Assembly: GCA_016124335.1 (NCBI GenBank)
Contig: WGNX01000009.1
Span: forward strand, 37,658-101,657
Reading direction: 5' to 3'
DNA from: Alphaproteobacteria bacterium
GTDB taxonomy: Bacteria > Pseudomonadota > Alphaproteobacteria > CACIAM-22H2
DNA: 64,000 nucleotides
Shown here: positions 53,369 through 61,454 of the stretch, piece after piece
Position numbering within the stretch: the first letter of the stretch is position 1
Layout: every line of letters begins with the position of its first letter
Notes under the pieces: model-generated
Seen by the model: only the letters and a program-made list of their open reading frames with translations
The model's database searches: none
What the model was told of the DNA's origin: nothing
Made by a program: the position numbers and the translations under genes

Positions 53369-53785
53369 ATGGCTGCCAACGATACCGCCCGCGGCAAGAT
53401 CGTCGCGCTGGCGCCGGTCGATGCCGCGATCCGCAAGGTGCTGATCGGCGATCTGGTGCTGCCGACGATGATCGGCGTCTTCAAGCGCGAGAAGCTCCGC
53501 CCGCAGCGCGTGCGCTTCAACATCGAGCTTGGTGTGGTCGACCGCCCGCCGCGCCAGGATCGGCCATCGGAAATCGTCTGCTACGACCGGATCGTCAAAT
53601 CCGTGCGCGCGCTCGTTGCCGAAGGGCACGTCAACCTCGTGGAAACGCTCGCAGAACGCGTCGCGGAGCTGTGCCTTGCCGCACCTTCGGCGCTCTATGT
53701 GCGCGTACGGGTCGAGAAGCTCGACATTTACCCCGATGCCGCAGCCGTGGGGGTCGAGATCGAACGCCGGAATGAGGTGCGCTAA
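53369..53785 (+). CDS. folB: Dihydroneopterin aldolase family protein
   Basis: 138-residue FolB-type protein: LIGDLVLPTMIGVFKREKLRPQRVRFNIEL, then EIVCYDRIV and NLVETLAERVAELCL (the active-site Glu region) and VRVEKLDIYPDAAAVGVEI. It would convert dihydroneopterin to hydroxymethyl-dihydropterin for folate. The second ATG of ATGAGAATG (53369) was chosen because GAGG lies at a workable distance from it. It follows the FolM-like gene by two bases. The N-terminal ten residues are longer than usual. Confidence 0.88.
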   Translation: MAANDTARGKIVALAPVDAAIRKVLIGDLVLPTMIGVFKREKLRPQRVRFNIELGVVDRPPRQDRPSEIVCYDRIVKSVRALVAEGHVNLVETLAERVAELCLAAPSALYVRVRVEKLDIYPDAAAVGVEIERRNEVR

Positions 53786-54138
53786 CACGGCGTACTTGTG
53801 CACACGCGCGGGCGGCTGTCGCAAAAATGGCGGAATTCCGCGATTTCTTAAGAGAATATGAAGGGAATGTGGCATTAGACGAAGCTAAAATTGTTGAGAA
53901 TCAATAATGTAGGTGATATTGCCTATTTCCCGGGCAAGACGACTGAAAATGCGGTTAATGCCCAATTCTGCGTGATTCTGGGCCAGTTCCCCACAAAGTT
54001 ATCCACAGAAATCGTGGATAGCCGAAGGGCCGAAAACAGCCTTTGCACCGGTCCGGGCAGCACGGTTGCAAAAGCGCCACAGCCTGCCCGCCACCACCGG
54101 AGACGGCTTGCCAGCCGACGCGACAAAGACTTACGCAA
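53786..54138. other. A+T-rich intergenic region with DnaA-box-like sites, upstream of uvrC
   Basis: 353 bases without a credible gene between folB and uvrC. It contains a TGTGCACA palindrome (53797-53804), a 12-bp perfect palindrome GCGGAATTCCGC (53830-53841), an A+T-rich stretch at about 53840-53930, and a group of DnaA-box-like sequences at 53987-54021. The region probably holds the uvrC promoter. An origin-type role is possible but unsupported by neighbouring genes. Confidence 0.6.
53987..54021. promoter_or_regulatory. DnaA-box cluster
   Basis: One perfect DnaA box, TTATCCACA (53999-54007), flanked by TTCCCCACA (53987-53995, two mismatches) and, on the other strand, CTATCCACG (54013-54021, two mismatches). 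Spacing is 12 to 14 bases start to start. Such groups occur at oriC, datA-like sinks and DnaA-controlled promoters. Confidence 0.5.
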
Positions 54139-56058
54139 ATGGCCATGAACGGCACGCCCGACGAAGACAAGCCCTTCGACCTGGACACGCCGCCGGCGAT
54201 CGCGTCGGAAGGCGCTGGCGTTCTTCGCGCGGCACTGCCCACGCTCCCGCTTTCGCCGGGCGTCTACCGGATGCTCGATGCGAAGGGCGACGCGCTCTAC
54301 GTCGGTAAGGCGCGCGTCCTCCGTCGGCGCGTCGCGCAATACCTCCAGTTCGAACGCATGCCCAACCGCCTGCTGCGGATGGTCGCGGAAACCCGCCGCC
54401 TCGAGATCGTCACGACCCACACCGAGGTCGAGGCGCTGCTGCTGGAAAGCAATCTCATCAAGCGCCTGATGCCGCGCTACAACGTACTGCTGCGCGACGA
54501 CAAATCGTTTCCCTACATCGCTCTCCTCGAGGAGCACGATTTCGCGCAGATCGCCAAGCACCGCGGCAGCCGCGACCGCAAGGGCCGGTATTTCGGCCCC
54601 TTCGCATCGGCCGGCGCGGTGAACCAGACGCTGACCGCCATGCAGCGCGCATTCCTGCTGCGATCGTGCTCGGATGCGGTCTTCGGCGCGCGCACGCGGC
54701 CGTGCCTGCTCTACCAGATCAAGCGCTGCTCGGCCCCCTGCGTGGGACGGATATCGAAGGAAGACTACGCGAAGCTCGTCGCCGAGGCGGTCGACTTCCT
54801 CGAAGGCCGTTCGCACGACGCGCAAGGCGAACTTGCCGCGAAAATGCAGAAGGCTGCCGAAGCAACGGATTTCGAAACGGCGGCAATGTATCGCGACCGC
54901 ATCCGCGCGCTGACGGCGGTGCAGGCGCGCCAGGACATCAACGTCGAAGGATTGGGCGACAGCGACGTCGTGGCGATCCATTCGCAGGGCGGGCAGACCT
55001 GCATCCAGGTCTTCTTCTTCCGCGGCGGCCGCAACTACGGGAACCGGGCCTATTTCCCGCGCCACGACAGGAACCTCACGACAGGTGAAGTGTTGGCCGC
55101 GTTCATCGGCCAGTTCTATTCCGACAAGCCGCCGCCGCGTGCCGTGGCGCTCTCCGAGGACGTGCCCGAACGCGACCTGCTCGAGCAGGCGTTGACCGCG
55201 CGCGCCGAACACCGCGTGCGCATCCTCGTTCCCGAGCGCGGCGAGAAGCGCAAACCCATCGAGCACGCCCTTGCCAACGCACGCGAGGCACTGGCCCGGC
55301 GCATGGCCGAGAGCGGCGCGCAGGCCAAACTGCTTGAGGGGGTTGCCGCCGCCTTCGGCCTTGATGCCCCGCCGCGCCGCATCGAGGTCTACGACAACAG
55401 CCACATCCAGGGCACAAATGCGGTCGGCGGCATGGTCGTCGCGGGGCCGGACGGCTTCCAGAAGGGTCAGTACCGCAAATTCAATATCCGCGGCGCCGGC
55501 AAGTCCGACACGGGCGGCGGAGGCGACGATTATGCGATGATGCGCGAGGTCTTCGAGCGCCGGTTTTCGCGTGCGCTGCGCGAGGATGCCGCGCGCGAAA
55601 ACGGGACGTGGCCTGATCTGGTGCTCGTCGACGGGGGGGCCGGCCAGCTTGCCGCCGTCACCGCCGTGCTCGAAGAGCTTGGCATCGACGATCTGAATAT
55701 CGTGGCGATCGCCAAGGGACCGGACAGGGATGCCGGCCGCGAGCGGTTCTTCATGCCCGGCCGCGAGCCCTTCCAGCTCGAACCGCGCGACCCGGTTCTC
55801 TACTATTTGCAGCGCCTTCGCGACGAGGCGCATCGCTTTGCCATCGGCAGCCACCGCGCGCGCCGCAGCGCGGCAATCGAACGGTCGGCGCTCGACGAGG
55901 TGCCCGGCATCGGCCCGCGCCGGAAAAAGGCGTTGCTGTTGCATTTCGGCTCGGCAGCCTCGGTCGGCCGGGCGGGGTTGGCCGACCTGGAAGCCGTTTC
56001 GGGCGTCGGAAAGGCGGCCGCCAAAAAAATCTATGACCACTTCCATGGCGGCAGCTAG
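54139..56058 (+). CDS. uvrC: UvrABC nucleotide excision repair protein UvrC
   Basis: 639-residue dual-incision endonuclease. The N-terminal GIY-YIG domain reads [29 protein letters not shown]. It then has the Cys cluster [17 protein letters not shown], a UVR motif near residue 240 ([15 protein letters not shown]), the RNase H-like C-terminal nuclease domain ([22 protein letters not shown]) and paired helix-hairpin-helix motifs ([34 protein letters not shown]). The start may be ATG 54139 or 54145. It heads a run with pgsA and the molybdenum cofactor genes. Confidence 0.97.
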   Translation: MAMNGTPDEDKPFDLDTPPAIASEGAGVLRAALPTLPLSPGVYRMLDAKGDALYVGKARVLRRRVAQYLQFERMPNRLLRMVAETRRLEIVTTHTEVEALLLESNLIKRLMPRYNVLLRDDKSFPYIALLEEHDFAQIAKHRGSRDRKGRYFGPFASAGAVNQTLTAMQRAFLLRSCSDAVFGARTRPCLLYQIKRCSAPCVGRISKEDYAKLVAEAVDFLEGRSHDAQGELAAKMQKAAEATDFETAAMYRDRIRALTAVQARQDINVEGLGDSDVVAIHSQGGQTCIQVFFFRGGRNYGNRAYFPRHDRNLTTGEVLAAFIGQFYSDKPPPRAVALSEDVPERDLLEQALTARAEHRVRILVPERGEKRKPIEHALANAREALARRMAESGAQAKLLEGVAAAFGLDAPPRRIEVYDNSHIQGTNAVGGMVVAGPDGFQKGQYRKFNIRGAGKSDTGGGGDDYAMMREVFERRFSRALREDAARENGTWPDLVLVDGGAGQLAAVTAVLEELGIDDLNIVAIAKGPDRDAGRERFFMPGREPFQLEPRDPVLYYLQRLRDEAHRFAIGSHRARRSAAIERSALDEVPGIGPRRKKALLLHFGSAASVGRAGLADLEAVSGVGKAAAKKIYDHFHGGS

Positions 56059-56095
56059 AATCGGAACCCAAGCCCTCAAACCGAGCCTTGCCCCC

Positions 56096-56716
56096 ATGGG
56101 ATTTTCCCTTCCGATGTGGCTGACGTTGAGCCGCATCGTCGCCATTCCGATCATCGTGGCGCTCTTCTGGCTGGAAGGCGACGAGTGGCGCTATGTCGCG
56201 TGCGCGGTCTATGCCGTTGCCGCCGCGACCGACTGGCTTGACGGTTACCTTGCGCGCGCCTGGGCCCAGCAGTCGAAACTCGGCCGGATCTTCGATCCGA
56301 TCGCGGACAAACTCCTGGTATCTGCAATCATCCTGCTGCTCGTCGCATTCGGACGCGTGGCGGGGCTCTCGGTCCTGGCCGCACTCGTGATCCTGCTGCG
56401 TGAGGTTCTCGTGTCGGGCTTGCGCGAATTTCTTGCCGAGATCCGCGTGGGTCTGCCGGTTTCCAAGCTCGCCAAGTGGAAGACCGGCATCCAGATGACG
56501 GCACTCGGCTTCCTCATCGTCGGTGACGCCGCACCCACGGCGTTCCTGCCCGTGATGCTTGTCGGCGAGCTTGGCCTGTGGATCGCGGCGGCGCTGACGC
56601 TCTATACCGGCTACGACTACCTCGCGACCGGCCTCAAGCACGTCGACGAAGACGACAAGCCTGCCGCGACACCCGAGCCGCCGTCGCGGCCCGACACGGC
56701 GCGGCGGTCGGCCTGA
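56096..56716 (+). CDS. pgsA: CDP-diacylglycerol-glycerol-3-phosphate 3-phosphatidyltransferase
   Basis: 206-residue membrane enzyme that makes phosphatidylglycerol phosphate. The CDP-alcohol phosphotransferase motif is seen as ATDWLDGYLARAWAQQSKLGRIFDPIADKLL (D-G-x2-A-R-x8-G-x3-D-x3-D), with about five membrane helices. It starts LPMWLTLSRIVAIP, like family members. ATG 56096 was chosen; ATG 56045 inside uvrC would add 17 residues. A polar Pro-rich tail is unusual. uvrC-pgsA adjacency is widespread in proteobacteria. Confidence 0.94.
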   Translation: MGFSLPMWLTLSRIVAIPIIVALFWLEGDEWRYVACAVYAVAAATDWLDGYLARAWAQQSKLGRIFDPIADKLLVSAIILLLVAFGRVAGLSVLAALVILLREVLVSGLREFLAEIRVGLPVSKLAKWKTGIQMTALGFLIVGDAAPTAFLPVMLVGELGLWIAAALTLYTGYDYLATGLKHVDEDDKPAATPEPPSRPDTARRSA

Positions 56717-56721
56717 GCGCC

Positions 56722-57228
56722 ATGCGCGTCTTCGGGCTCGCGGGCTGGAGCGGCAGCGGCAAGACGACGCTGGTCTCACAACTCATCCCCGAATTTGTCC
56801 GGCGCGGCATCCGTGTCTCGACGATCAAGCACGCGCACCACGCCTTCGACGTGGACCAGCCCGGCAAGGACAGCTACGTGCACCGGATGGCGGGCGCCAG
56901 CGAGGTGCTCGTCTCGTCGGCCAACCGATATGCATTGATGCACGAATTGCGCGGTGCCCCCGAACCCACGCTCGACCAGCTGCTGGCCCGGCTTTCACCG
57001 GTCGATCTCGTGCTCGTCGAAGGATTCAAGCGCGACCGGCACGAAAAGCTCGAAATCCATCGCCCGTCGATTGGCAAACCGCTTCTGGCGCCCGACGACC
57101 CCAATATTGTTGCGGTCGCGAGCGATGCGGCCCTCGTCGGCCTTCGCGTGCCGCTGCTGTCCATCGATGATGTGCCGGCGATCGCCGATTTCATCGTTTC
57201 GCGCGCCCGCCTTTCGGGAGCCGCCTGA
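56722..57228 (+). CDS. mobB: Molybdopterin-guanine dinucleotide biosynthesis protein MobB
   Basis: 168-residue P-loop protein: GLAGWSGSGKTTLVSQLIPEF (Walker A), then STIKHAHHAFDVDQPGKDSYVHRMAGASEVLV and LVEGFKRDRHEKLEIHRP. It assists in attaching GMP to molybdopterin. It starts five bases after pgsA, and its stop overlaps moeA by one base (TGATG). mobA is not in the window. Confidence 0.93.
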   Translation: MRVFGLAGWSGSGKTTLVSQLIPEFVRRGIRVSTIKHAHHAFDVDQPGKDSYVHRMAGASEVLVSSANRYALMHELRGAPEPTLDQLLARLSPVDLVLVEGFKRDRHEKLEIHRPSIGKPLLAPDDPNIVAVASDAALVGLRVPLLSIDDVPAIADFIVSRARLSGAA

Positions 57229-58484
57229 TGGCACAGCTTTCCGACGATTGCTTCGCGTTCGGTGGCGAACTGATGCGCGCCGACGAAGCGATGGCGATCC
57301 TCGCCGGCCGCACGCAGACGATCGCGGGCACCGAGCGCGTGGCACTGCGCAACGCGGCCGGTCGCATCCTTGCCGCCGATATCGTCGCCGCGCGCAGCGT
57401 GCCGCCGCATGATAACGCGGCCGTCGACGGTTACGCGGTGCATTTCGACGATCTCGATCCGCAGGCCGATACGCGCCTTCCGGTCCAAGGGCGTGCAGCC
57501 GCAGGCCACCCGATGGAAGGCGTGGCGGCGCGCGGCACGGCGGCACGCGTCTTCACCGGTGCGCGTATGCCCGCCGGGCCGGATACCGTTTTCATGCAGG
57601 AAGATGCGCGCATCGACGGCGAATTCGTCATCCTGCCGCCAGGCCAGAAGCGCGGTGCCAATCGCCGCAAGGCCGGCGAGGATATCGAGGCCGGGCGAAC
57701 CGTCCTTTGCGCCGGGCATCGTCTGCGTGCGCAGGATATCGGGCTTGTCGCGTCGCTGGGACTTGCCGAAATCGAGGTCCGGCGTGCTTTGCGCGTGGCC
57801 GTGTTCTCGACCGGCGACGAACTGCGCGAACCCGGAACGCCGACACCGACGGGCGCCGTCTATGACGCGAACCGGTTTGCGCTTCTGGCTCTCCTCGAAG
57901 AAGCGGGGTTTGCCGCCACCGATCTCGGGATCCTTGCCGATCGCCGCGATACGGTGCGCGAGGCGCTGGCGGATGCGGCGGCCACCCATGATGCCGTCGT
58001 CACGTCCGGCGGGATGTCGACAGGCGACGAGGATCACGTGCGTGCCGCCGTCGAAGCGATGGGCGCGATCCATTTCTGGCGCCTGGCAATCCGGCCCGGC
58101 CGCCCGGTCGCATTCGGCACCGTCTCAGGCAAGGCGTTTGTCGGCCTGCCGGGCAACCCGGTCGCGATGATGGTGACGTTCCTTCGTTTCGCGCGCCCGG
58201 TCCTGCTGCGGCTTGCCGGCGCCGATGACCCCGCACCGCTTTCATTCCGCGTGCGCGCGGGGTTCGATGCACGCAAGAAAGCGGGCCGGCGGGAATGGCT
58301 ACGTGCACGCCTGACACGCGATGCCGACGGCATGCCTGTCGCGCACCGTTTTCCGCGTGACGGCGCGGGGATCCTCACCTCGCTCGTGGAGTCCGACGGG
58401 CTGGTCGAACTCGCCGAGGACGTGACCGATATCCGCGCCGGCACGCTTGTCGACTTCCTTCCCTATTCGGAGCTTGCGTCGTGA
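57228..58484 (+). CDS. moeA: Molybdopterin molybdenumtransferase
   Basis: 418-residue MoeA, which inserts molybdate into adenylated molybdopterin. Segments: LRNAAGRILAADIVAARSVPPHDNAAVDGYAV near the N-terminus, FTGARMPAGPDTVFMQED, and RVAVFSTGDEL followed by VYDANRFALLALLEE. The active-site region VTSGGMSTGDEDHV has Ser-Thr-Gly-Asp where other MoeA proteins usually have Ser-Val-Gly-Asp. LPGNPVAMMVTF closes the MPT-binding site. It lies in mobB-moeA-moaD-moaE with overlaps at both ends. Confidence 0.95.
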   Translation: MAQLSDDCFAFGGELMRADEAMAILAGRTQTIAGTERVALRNAAGRILAADIVAARSVPPHDNAAVDGYAVHFDDLDPQADTRLPVQGRAAAGHPMEGVAARGTAARVFTGARMPAGPDTVFMQEDARIDGEFVILPPGQKRGANRRKAGEDIEAGRTVLCAGHRLRAQDIGLVASLGLAEIEVRRALRVAVFSTGDELREPGTPTPTGAVYDANRFALLALLEEAGFAATDLGILADRRDTVREALADAAATHDAVVTSGGMSTGDEDHVRAAVEAMGAIHFWRLAIRPGRPVAFGTVSGKAFVGLPGNPVAMMVTFLRFARPVLLRLAGADDPAPLSFRVRAGFDARKKAGRREWLRARLTRDADGMPVAHRFPRDGAGILTSLVESDGLVELAEDVTDIRAGTLVDFLPYSELAS

Positions 58485-58732
58485 AGATTCTCTGGTTCGC
58501 ATGGCTGCGCACGCGCGTGGGCACCGCCGCCGAGGAAGTCACGCCGCCCGCGGACGTCGACACGGTCGCGACGCTGCTCGACTGGCTTGCAACGCGTTCG
58601 CCCGGGCACGCGGAAGCCCTCGCCCAGCGCACGGTCGTCCGTGTGGCCGTAAACCAGGCCTATGCGAAACCCGATCAGCCCGTTCGCAGCGGCGACGAAA
58701 TCGCCATTTTTCCGCCCGTGACGGGGGGCTAG
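58481..58732 (+). CDS. moaD: Molybdopterin synthase sulfur carrier subunit
   Basis: 83-residue ubiquitin-fold protein that ends in the required Gly-Gly (FPPVTGG), where the thiocarboxylate forms. It starts KILWFAWLRTRVG and carries VAVNQAYAKPDQPVRSGDEIAIF. It opens with GTG overlapping the moeA stop and is three bases before moaE, its partner in making the dithiolene. Confidence 0.96.
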   Translation: MKILWFAWLRTRVGTAAEEVTPPADVDTVATLLDWLATRSPGHAEALAQRTVVRVAVNQAYAKPDQPVRSGDEIAIFPPVTGG

Positions 58733-58735
58733 GCC

Positions 58736-59191
58736 ATGGCGATCCGGGTCCAGCGTGAGGATTTCGACGTCGGCGCCGAACTTTCGGGATTGACCGAAGG
58801 CCGCACCGATATCGGCGCGATAACGAGCTTCGTGGGGCTGGTGCGCGACTTTGGCGCGGCAAATGCCGGCGGCATGACGCTCGAGCACTATCCAGGGATG
58901 ACCGAGAAGGAGCTTGCCGCCGTCGAGCGCGAGGCGCACGCGCGCTGGAAGCTGTCGGCGACGCTGATCGTCCATCGCTTCGGACGGCTGGAGCCCGGCG
59001 ATCGCATCGTGCTTTGCGCAGCCGCATCGCCCCATCGCGAAGCCGCGTTCGAGGCCTGCCACTTCCTGATCGACTGGCTGAAGACACGCGCACCGTTTTG
59101 GAAACTCGAAGACACCCCGCAAGGACAGAAATGGGTCGAGGCACGCGCCGACGACGACGCGGCCGCCCAAAAATGGGAGACTCGCCGATGA
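58736..59191 (+). CDS. moaE: Molybdopterin synthase catalytic subunit
   Basis: 151-residue MoaE. It has DIGAITSFVGLVRDF, MTLEHYPGMTEKEL, IVHRFGRLEPGDRIVLCAAASPHREAAFEACHFLIDWLKTRAPFWKLE (catalytic Lys pair and the His-Arg site). With MoaD it converts cyclic pyranopterin monophosphate to molybdopterin. moaA, moaB and moaC are elsewhere. It overlaps the next gene by four bases. Confidence 0.96.
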   Translation: MAIRVQREDFDVGAELSGLTEGRTDIGAITSFVGLVRDFGAANAGGMTLEHYPGMTEKELAAVEREAHARWKLSATLIVHRFGRLEPGDRIVLCAAASPHREAAFEACHFLIDWLKTRAPFWKLEDTPQGQKWVEARADDDAAAQKWETRR

Positions 59192-59661
59192 ACCGGACCA
59201 CCTTGTCACCGCAGAACCTCGCGATTCACTTTGCCTGCGGATTCCTCGCCGTCCTGCTGTTTCATCAGGCGGCGATCTTCATTCTCAACGTGCTGGGAAT
59301 GATCCCGAACGGCCCCTACCAGACGCGGCCGATCCCGCCCTTCGGCGTGCCGGCATTCCTCAACCAGGCCTTCTGGGGCGGCGTTTGGGGGCTGGTCTAT
59401 GCGCTTGTCCGCGCGCGCATCCCGGCCGCCCTTCCCGTCGCGCTCGCGGGCTTCCTGTTCGGCGTCGTCGGCCCGACCTTTTTCGGCTGGTTCGTACTGG
59501 CGCCGATGCGCGGGCAGCCGATGGCCAGCGGCTTCCAGATCCCGAACATGATGCGCGGAATCCTCATCAACGGCAGCTACGGGCTTGGCCTCGCGCTGAT
59601 CGTGCTCATGGCCGACCGCTTCCTCCGGCGCCCTGAGCCTCAGCCACTGCCGGACGCCTGA
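59188..59661 (+). CDS. Conserved membrane protein, unknown function
   Basis: 157 residues with four predicted membrane helices (about 10-35, 57-77, 79-102 and 128-148). Motifs include PPFGVPAFLNQAFWGGVWGLVYAL and IPNMMRGILINGSYGLGLALI. The function is not recognised; similar hypothetical proteins occur in alphaproteobacteria. It is coupled to moaE (ATGA, 59188-59191), which may be simple read-through. Its end overlaps the convergent small gene at 59606-59911 by 56 bases. Confidence 0.8.
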   Translation: MNRTTLSPQNLAIHFACGFLAVLLFHQAAIFILNVLGMIPNGPYQTRPIPPFGVPAFLNQAFWGGVWGLVYALVRARIPAALPVALAGFLFGVVGPTFFGWFVLAPMRGQPMASGFQIPNMMRGILINGSYGLGLALIVLMADRFLRRPEPQPLPDA

Positions 59662-59911
59662 GCGCGGCATCGATTCGCGCGCGCGCGGCCGCGCGCGCGC
59701 ATCCTTGCGCGCAAAGGCGAACGACAAGCGCTTCGCGCGCCGCCGCATCCAGCAGGCGTTCGCGTTCGCGCCGCGCAAAGCTGCGCGAATCCTTGCCGAT
59801 CGGCGCCAAAAACAGATCGACAAGACGCCGAGACGGCGGCGGCTCGGGGCTGGATGCCCCGAGCCGCGCCAGCTCGATCGCATGGGCCGCGACGATTTCG
59901 TCGGGCGTCAC
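59606..59911 (-). CDS. Small hypothetical protein coupled to ilvE
   Basis: 101-residue reading frame whose ATG overlaps the ilvE stop (ATGA, 59908-59911). The first 65 residues look like a real soluble helical protein (TPDEIVAAHAIELARLG, RRLVDLFLAPIGKDSRSF, RRERERLLDAAAREAL), with codon use like its neighbours. The last 35 residues are low-complexity Ala/Arg/Gly, run through a (CG)n palindrome and overlap the opposite gene by 56 bases. So the C-terminus, or the whole gene, is less sure. I do not recognise the family. Confidence 0.5.
   Translation of the reverse strand: MTPDEIVAAHAIELARLGASSPEPPPSRRLVDLFLAPIGKDSRSFARRERERLLDAAAREALVVRLCAQGCARAAARARIDAALRRPAVAEAQGAGGSGRP
59677..59700. repeat. 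24-bp perfect palindrome of alternating CG
   Basis: Twelve-base arms of alternating G and C meet at GGCC, giving a perfect 24-bp palindrome just past the stop of the membrane protein gene at 59661. Such runs can form Z-DNA or a cruciform. It may hinder RNA polymerase between the convergent genes, or reflect slippage within a low-complexity coding tail. Confidence 0.7.
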
Positions 59912-60795
59912 TGGATCGGGAAGTCGACTTCGCCGCGCGTGGCACGGCCGAAGTCATCCGAAAGCGTCTTGGTGATGGCGCCCGGCGTGAAACGGTATTC
60001 GCCGATCTCGCCGACCGGCGTGATTTCGGCGGCCGTCCCGGTCAGGAACACCTCCTGTGCCTTCGACAGCTCATCGGGCCAGATCGCACGCTCGACGACC
60101 TGGATCTGACGGGCCTTCGCCATCGCGATCACCGACCGGCGCGTGATCCCGTCAAGAAAGCAGTCGGGCTTGGGCGTGTGGAGCACGCCGTCGATCGACA
60201 TGAAAATGTTTGCGCCGGTCGCTTCGGCGATCTGGCCGCGCCAGTCGAGCATGACGGCATCGGCATAGCCGTCCTTTTCCGCCGCGTGCTTGGACATCGT
60301 GCAGATCATGTAGAGCCCGGCGGCCTTCGAGGATGTCGGCGCAGTATTGGGCGCGGGCCGCGACCACTTGGCCCAGGCCATGCGAATGCCCTTGTCCTTG
60401 TCCTGGAAGTAGCTGCCCCACGCCCACGACGCGATCGCCACATTGATCTTCGATTGCTGGGCCGACACGCCCATCATTTCCGATCCGCGCCACGCGATCG
60501 GACGGATGTAGCAGTCCGGCTGGCCATTGGCCTTGACGACCTCGTTCGTCGCGGCATCGATCTGCTCGACGGTGTAGGGAATTTCGAAACCGAGAATGCG
60601 CGCCGAATCGATCAGGCGCTGCGAATGCTCGCGCAGCTTGAACACGCGACCGCCATAGGCCCGCTCGCCCTCGAAGACGGCCGACGCGTAGTGAAGGCCG
60701 TGCGAAAGGACATGCAGCTTCGCATCGCGCCACGGAACGAGCGAACCGTTCCACCAGATAAGTCCGTCGCGATCGTCGAAAGGCACCAGCGCCAT
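59908..60795 (-). CDS. ilvE: Branched-chain amino acid aminotransferase
   Basis: 295-residue class IV PLP aminotransferase. It has LSHGLHYASAVFEGERAYGGRVFKL, YIRPIAWRGSEMMG, the cofactor lysine in SSKAAGLYM, the EATGANIFM loop and FLTGTAAEITPVG. It makes valine, leucine and isoleucine from their keto acids, or starts their breakdown. It is divergent from the MarR gene across 140 bases that include a candidate operator. Confidence 0.93.
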   Translation of the reverse strand: MALVPFDDRDGLIWWNGSLVPWRDAKLHVLSHGLHYASAVFEGERAYGGRVFKLREHSQRLIDSARILGFEIPYTVEQIDAATNEVVKANGQPDCYIRPIAWRGSEMMGVSAQQSKINVAIASWAWGSYFQDKDKGIRMAWAKWSRPAPNTAPTSSKAAGLYMICTMSKHAAEKDGYADAVMLDWRGQIAEATGANIFMSIDGVLHTPKPDCFLDGITRRSVIAMAKARQIQVVERAIWPDELSKAQEVFLTGTAAEITPVGEIGEYRFTPGAITKTLSDDFGRATRGEVDFPIQ

Positions 60796-60865
60796 GGGAA
60801 ATCCTCATATTGTGGATTTTCGTTTCACCGGGTCGCGCCCGCGCGAAACAATCACCCGATTTGGA

Positions 60866-60923
60866 CTTGCGGAAAGAAACACTCTTGCGGCATATATGTC
60901 AACATCACTGACGTATCTTGCGG
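60866..60923. promoter_or_regulatory. Candidate regulatory cluster: imperfect palindrome plus three CTTGCGG repeats
   Basis: Between divergent ilvE and the MarR gene lie ATATGTCA (60894-60901) and TGACGTAT (60909-60916), which form an inverted repeat with 7 of 8 matching positions and a 7-base spacer. Direct copies of CTTGCGG occur at 60866-60872, 60884-60890 and 60917-60923. The palindrome begins 42 bases before the MarR ATG, a common place for MarR autoregulation. Confidence 0.5.
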
Positions 60924-60935
60924 TGAAACCCGACC

Positions 60936-61454
60936 ATGCCTGATCTGCGGACCGGCCTCCAGCATCTCTACCTGCGCGACGAGGACCTGCGGCTCGGCAT
61001 CGAGCTGCTTTTCTACGCCTATCGCGATTTCACGGCCGAGCCCGACCGCATGCTCGACGATATCGGGCTTGGGCGGGCGCATCACCGCGCGATCTATTTC
61101 GTCGGACGCTATCCCGGCATCAATGTGGGCGAGTTGCTGGCGATCCTGCGGATTACAAAGCAGAGCCTGTCGCGGGTGCTCGGCGAACTCGTCCGCAAGG
61201 GTTATATCTCGCAGCGCCCCGGCACGATCGACCGCCGCCAGCGGCGCCTCGAATTGACCGAAATGGGTGCGGCGTTGGAGCGCAAGCTTTCTGAAAACCA
61301 GCGCCGTCGCATCGCAGCCGCCTATCGCGCGGCCGGCCCGAACGCGGTCGAAGGCTTCAGGCGCGTCATGCTCGGGCTTATCGACGAGCGCGATCGCGGC
61401 AAGGTAGCGGGCGAGCCGGTCCGCCCGGTCGCGGCCGCCACGGCGCGCCGGTGA
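60936..61454 (+). CDS. MarR family regulator, PetP-like
   Basis: 172-residue winged-helix regulator. Early helices: LYLRDEDLRLGIELLFYAYRDFTAE; HTH: HHRAIYFVGRYPGINVGELLAILRITKQSLSRVLGELVRKGYI; wing: RPGTIDRRQRRLELTE. Together with the OmpR-type regulator downstream it resembles petP/petR, upstream of the cytochrome bc1 genes in Rhodobacter capsulatus; no pet genes are seen here before the window ends. Its stop overlaps the next start. Confidence 0.88.
   Translation: MPDLRTGLQHLYLRDEDLRLGIELLFYAYRDFTAEPDRMLDDIGLGRAHHRAIYFVGRYPGINVGELLAILRITKQSLSRVLGELVRKGYISQRPGTIDRRQRRLELTEMGAALERKLSENQRRRIAAAYRAAGPNAVEGFRRVMLGLIDERDRGKVAGEPVRPVAAATARR

Noticed and set aside
53830..53841. GCGGAATTCCGC palindrome as the folB terminator.
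   Set aside because: A perfect palindrome with no loop makes a poor hairpin, and the bases that follow are not a T-run.
53786..54138. Chromosomal replication origin.
   Set aside because: Only one perfect DnaA box is present, and none of dnaA, hemE, gidA, parA or parB is nearby. It is kept as a DnaA-site finding only.
53923..56154. 743-codon minus-strand open frame opposite uvrC.
   Set aside because: It runs through the DnaA-box region and mirrors uvrC codons; the product is unlike any family.
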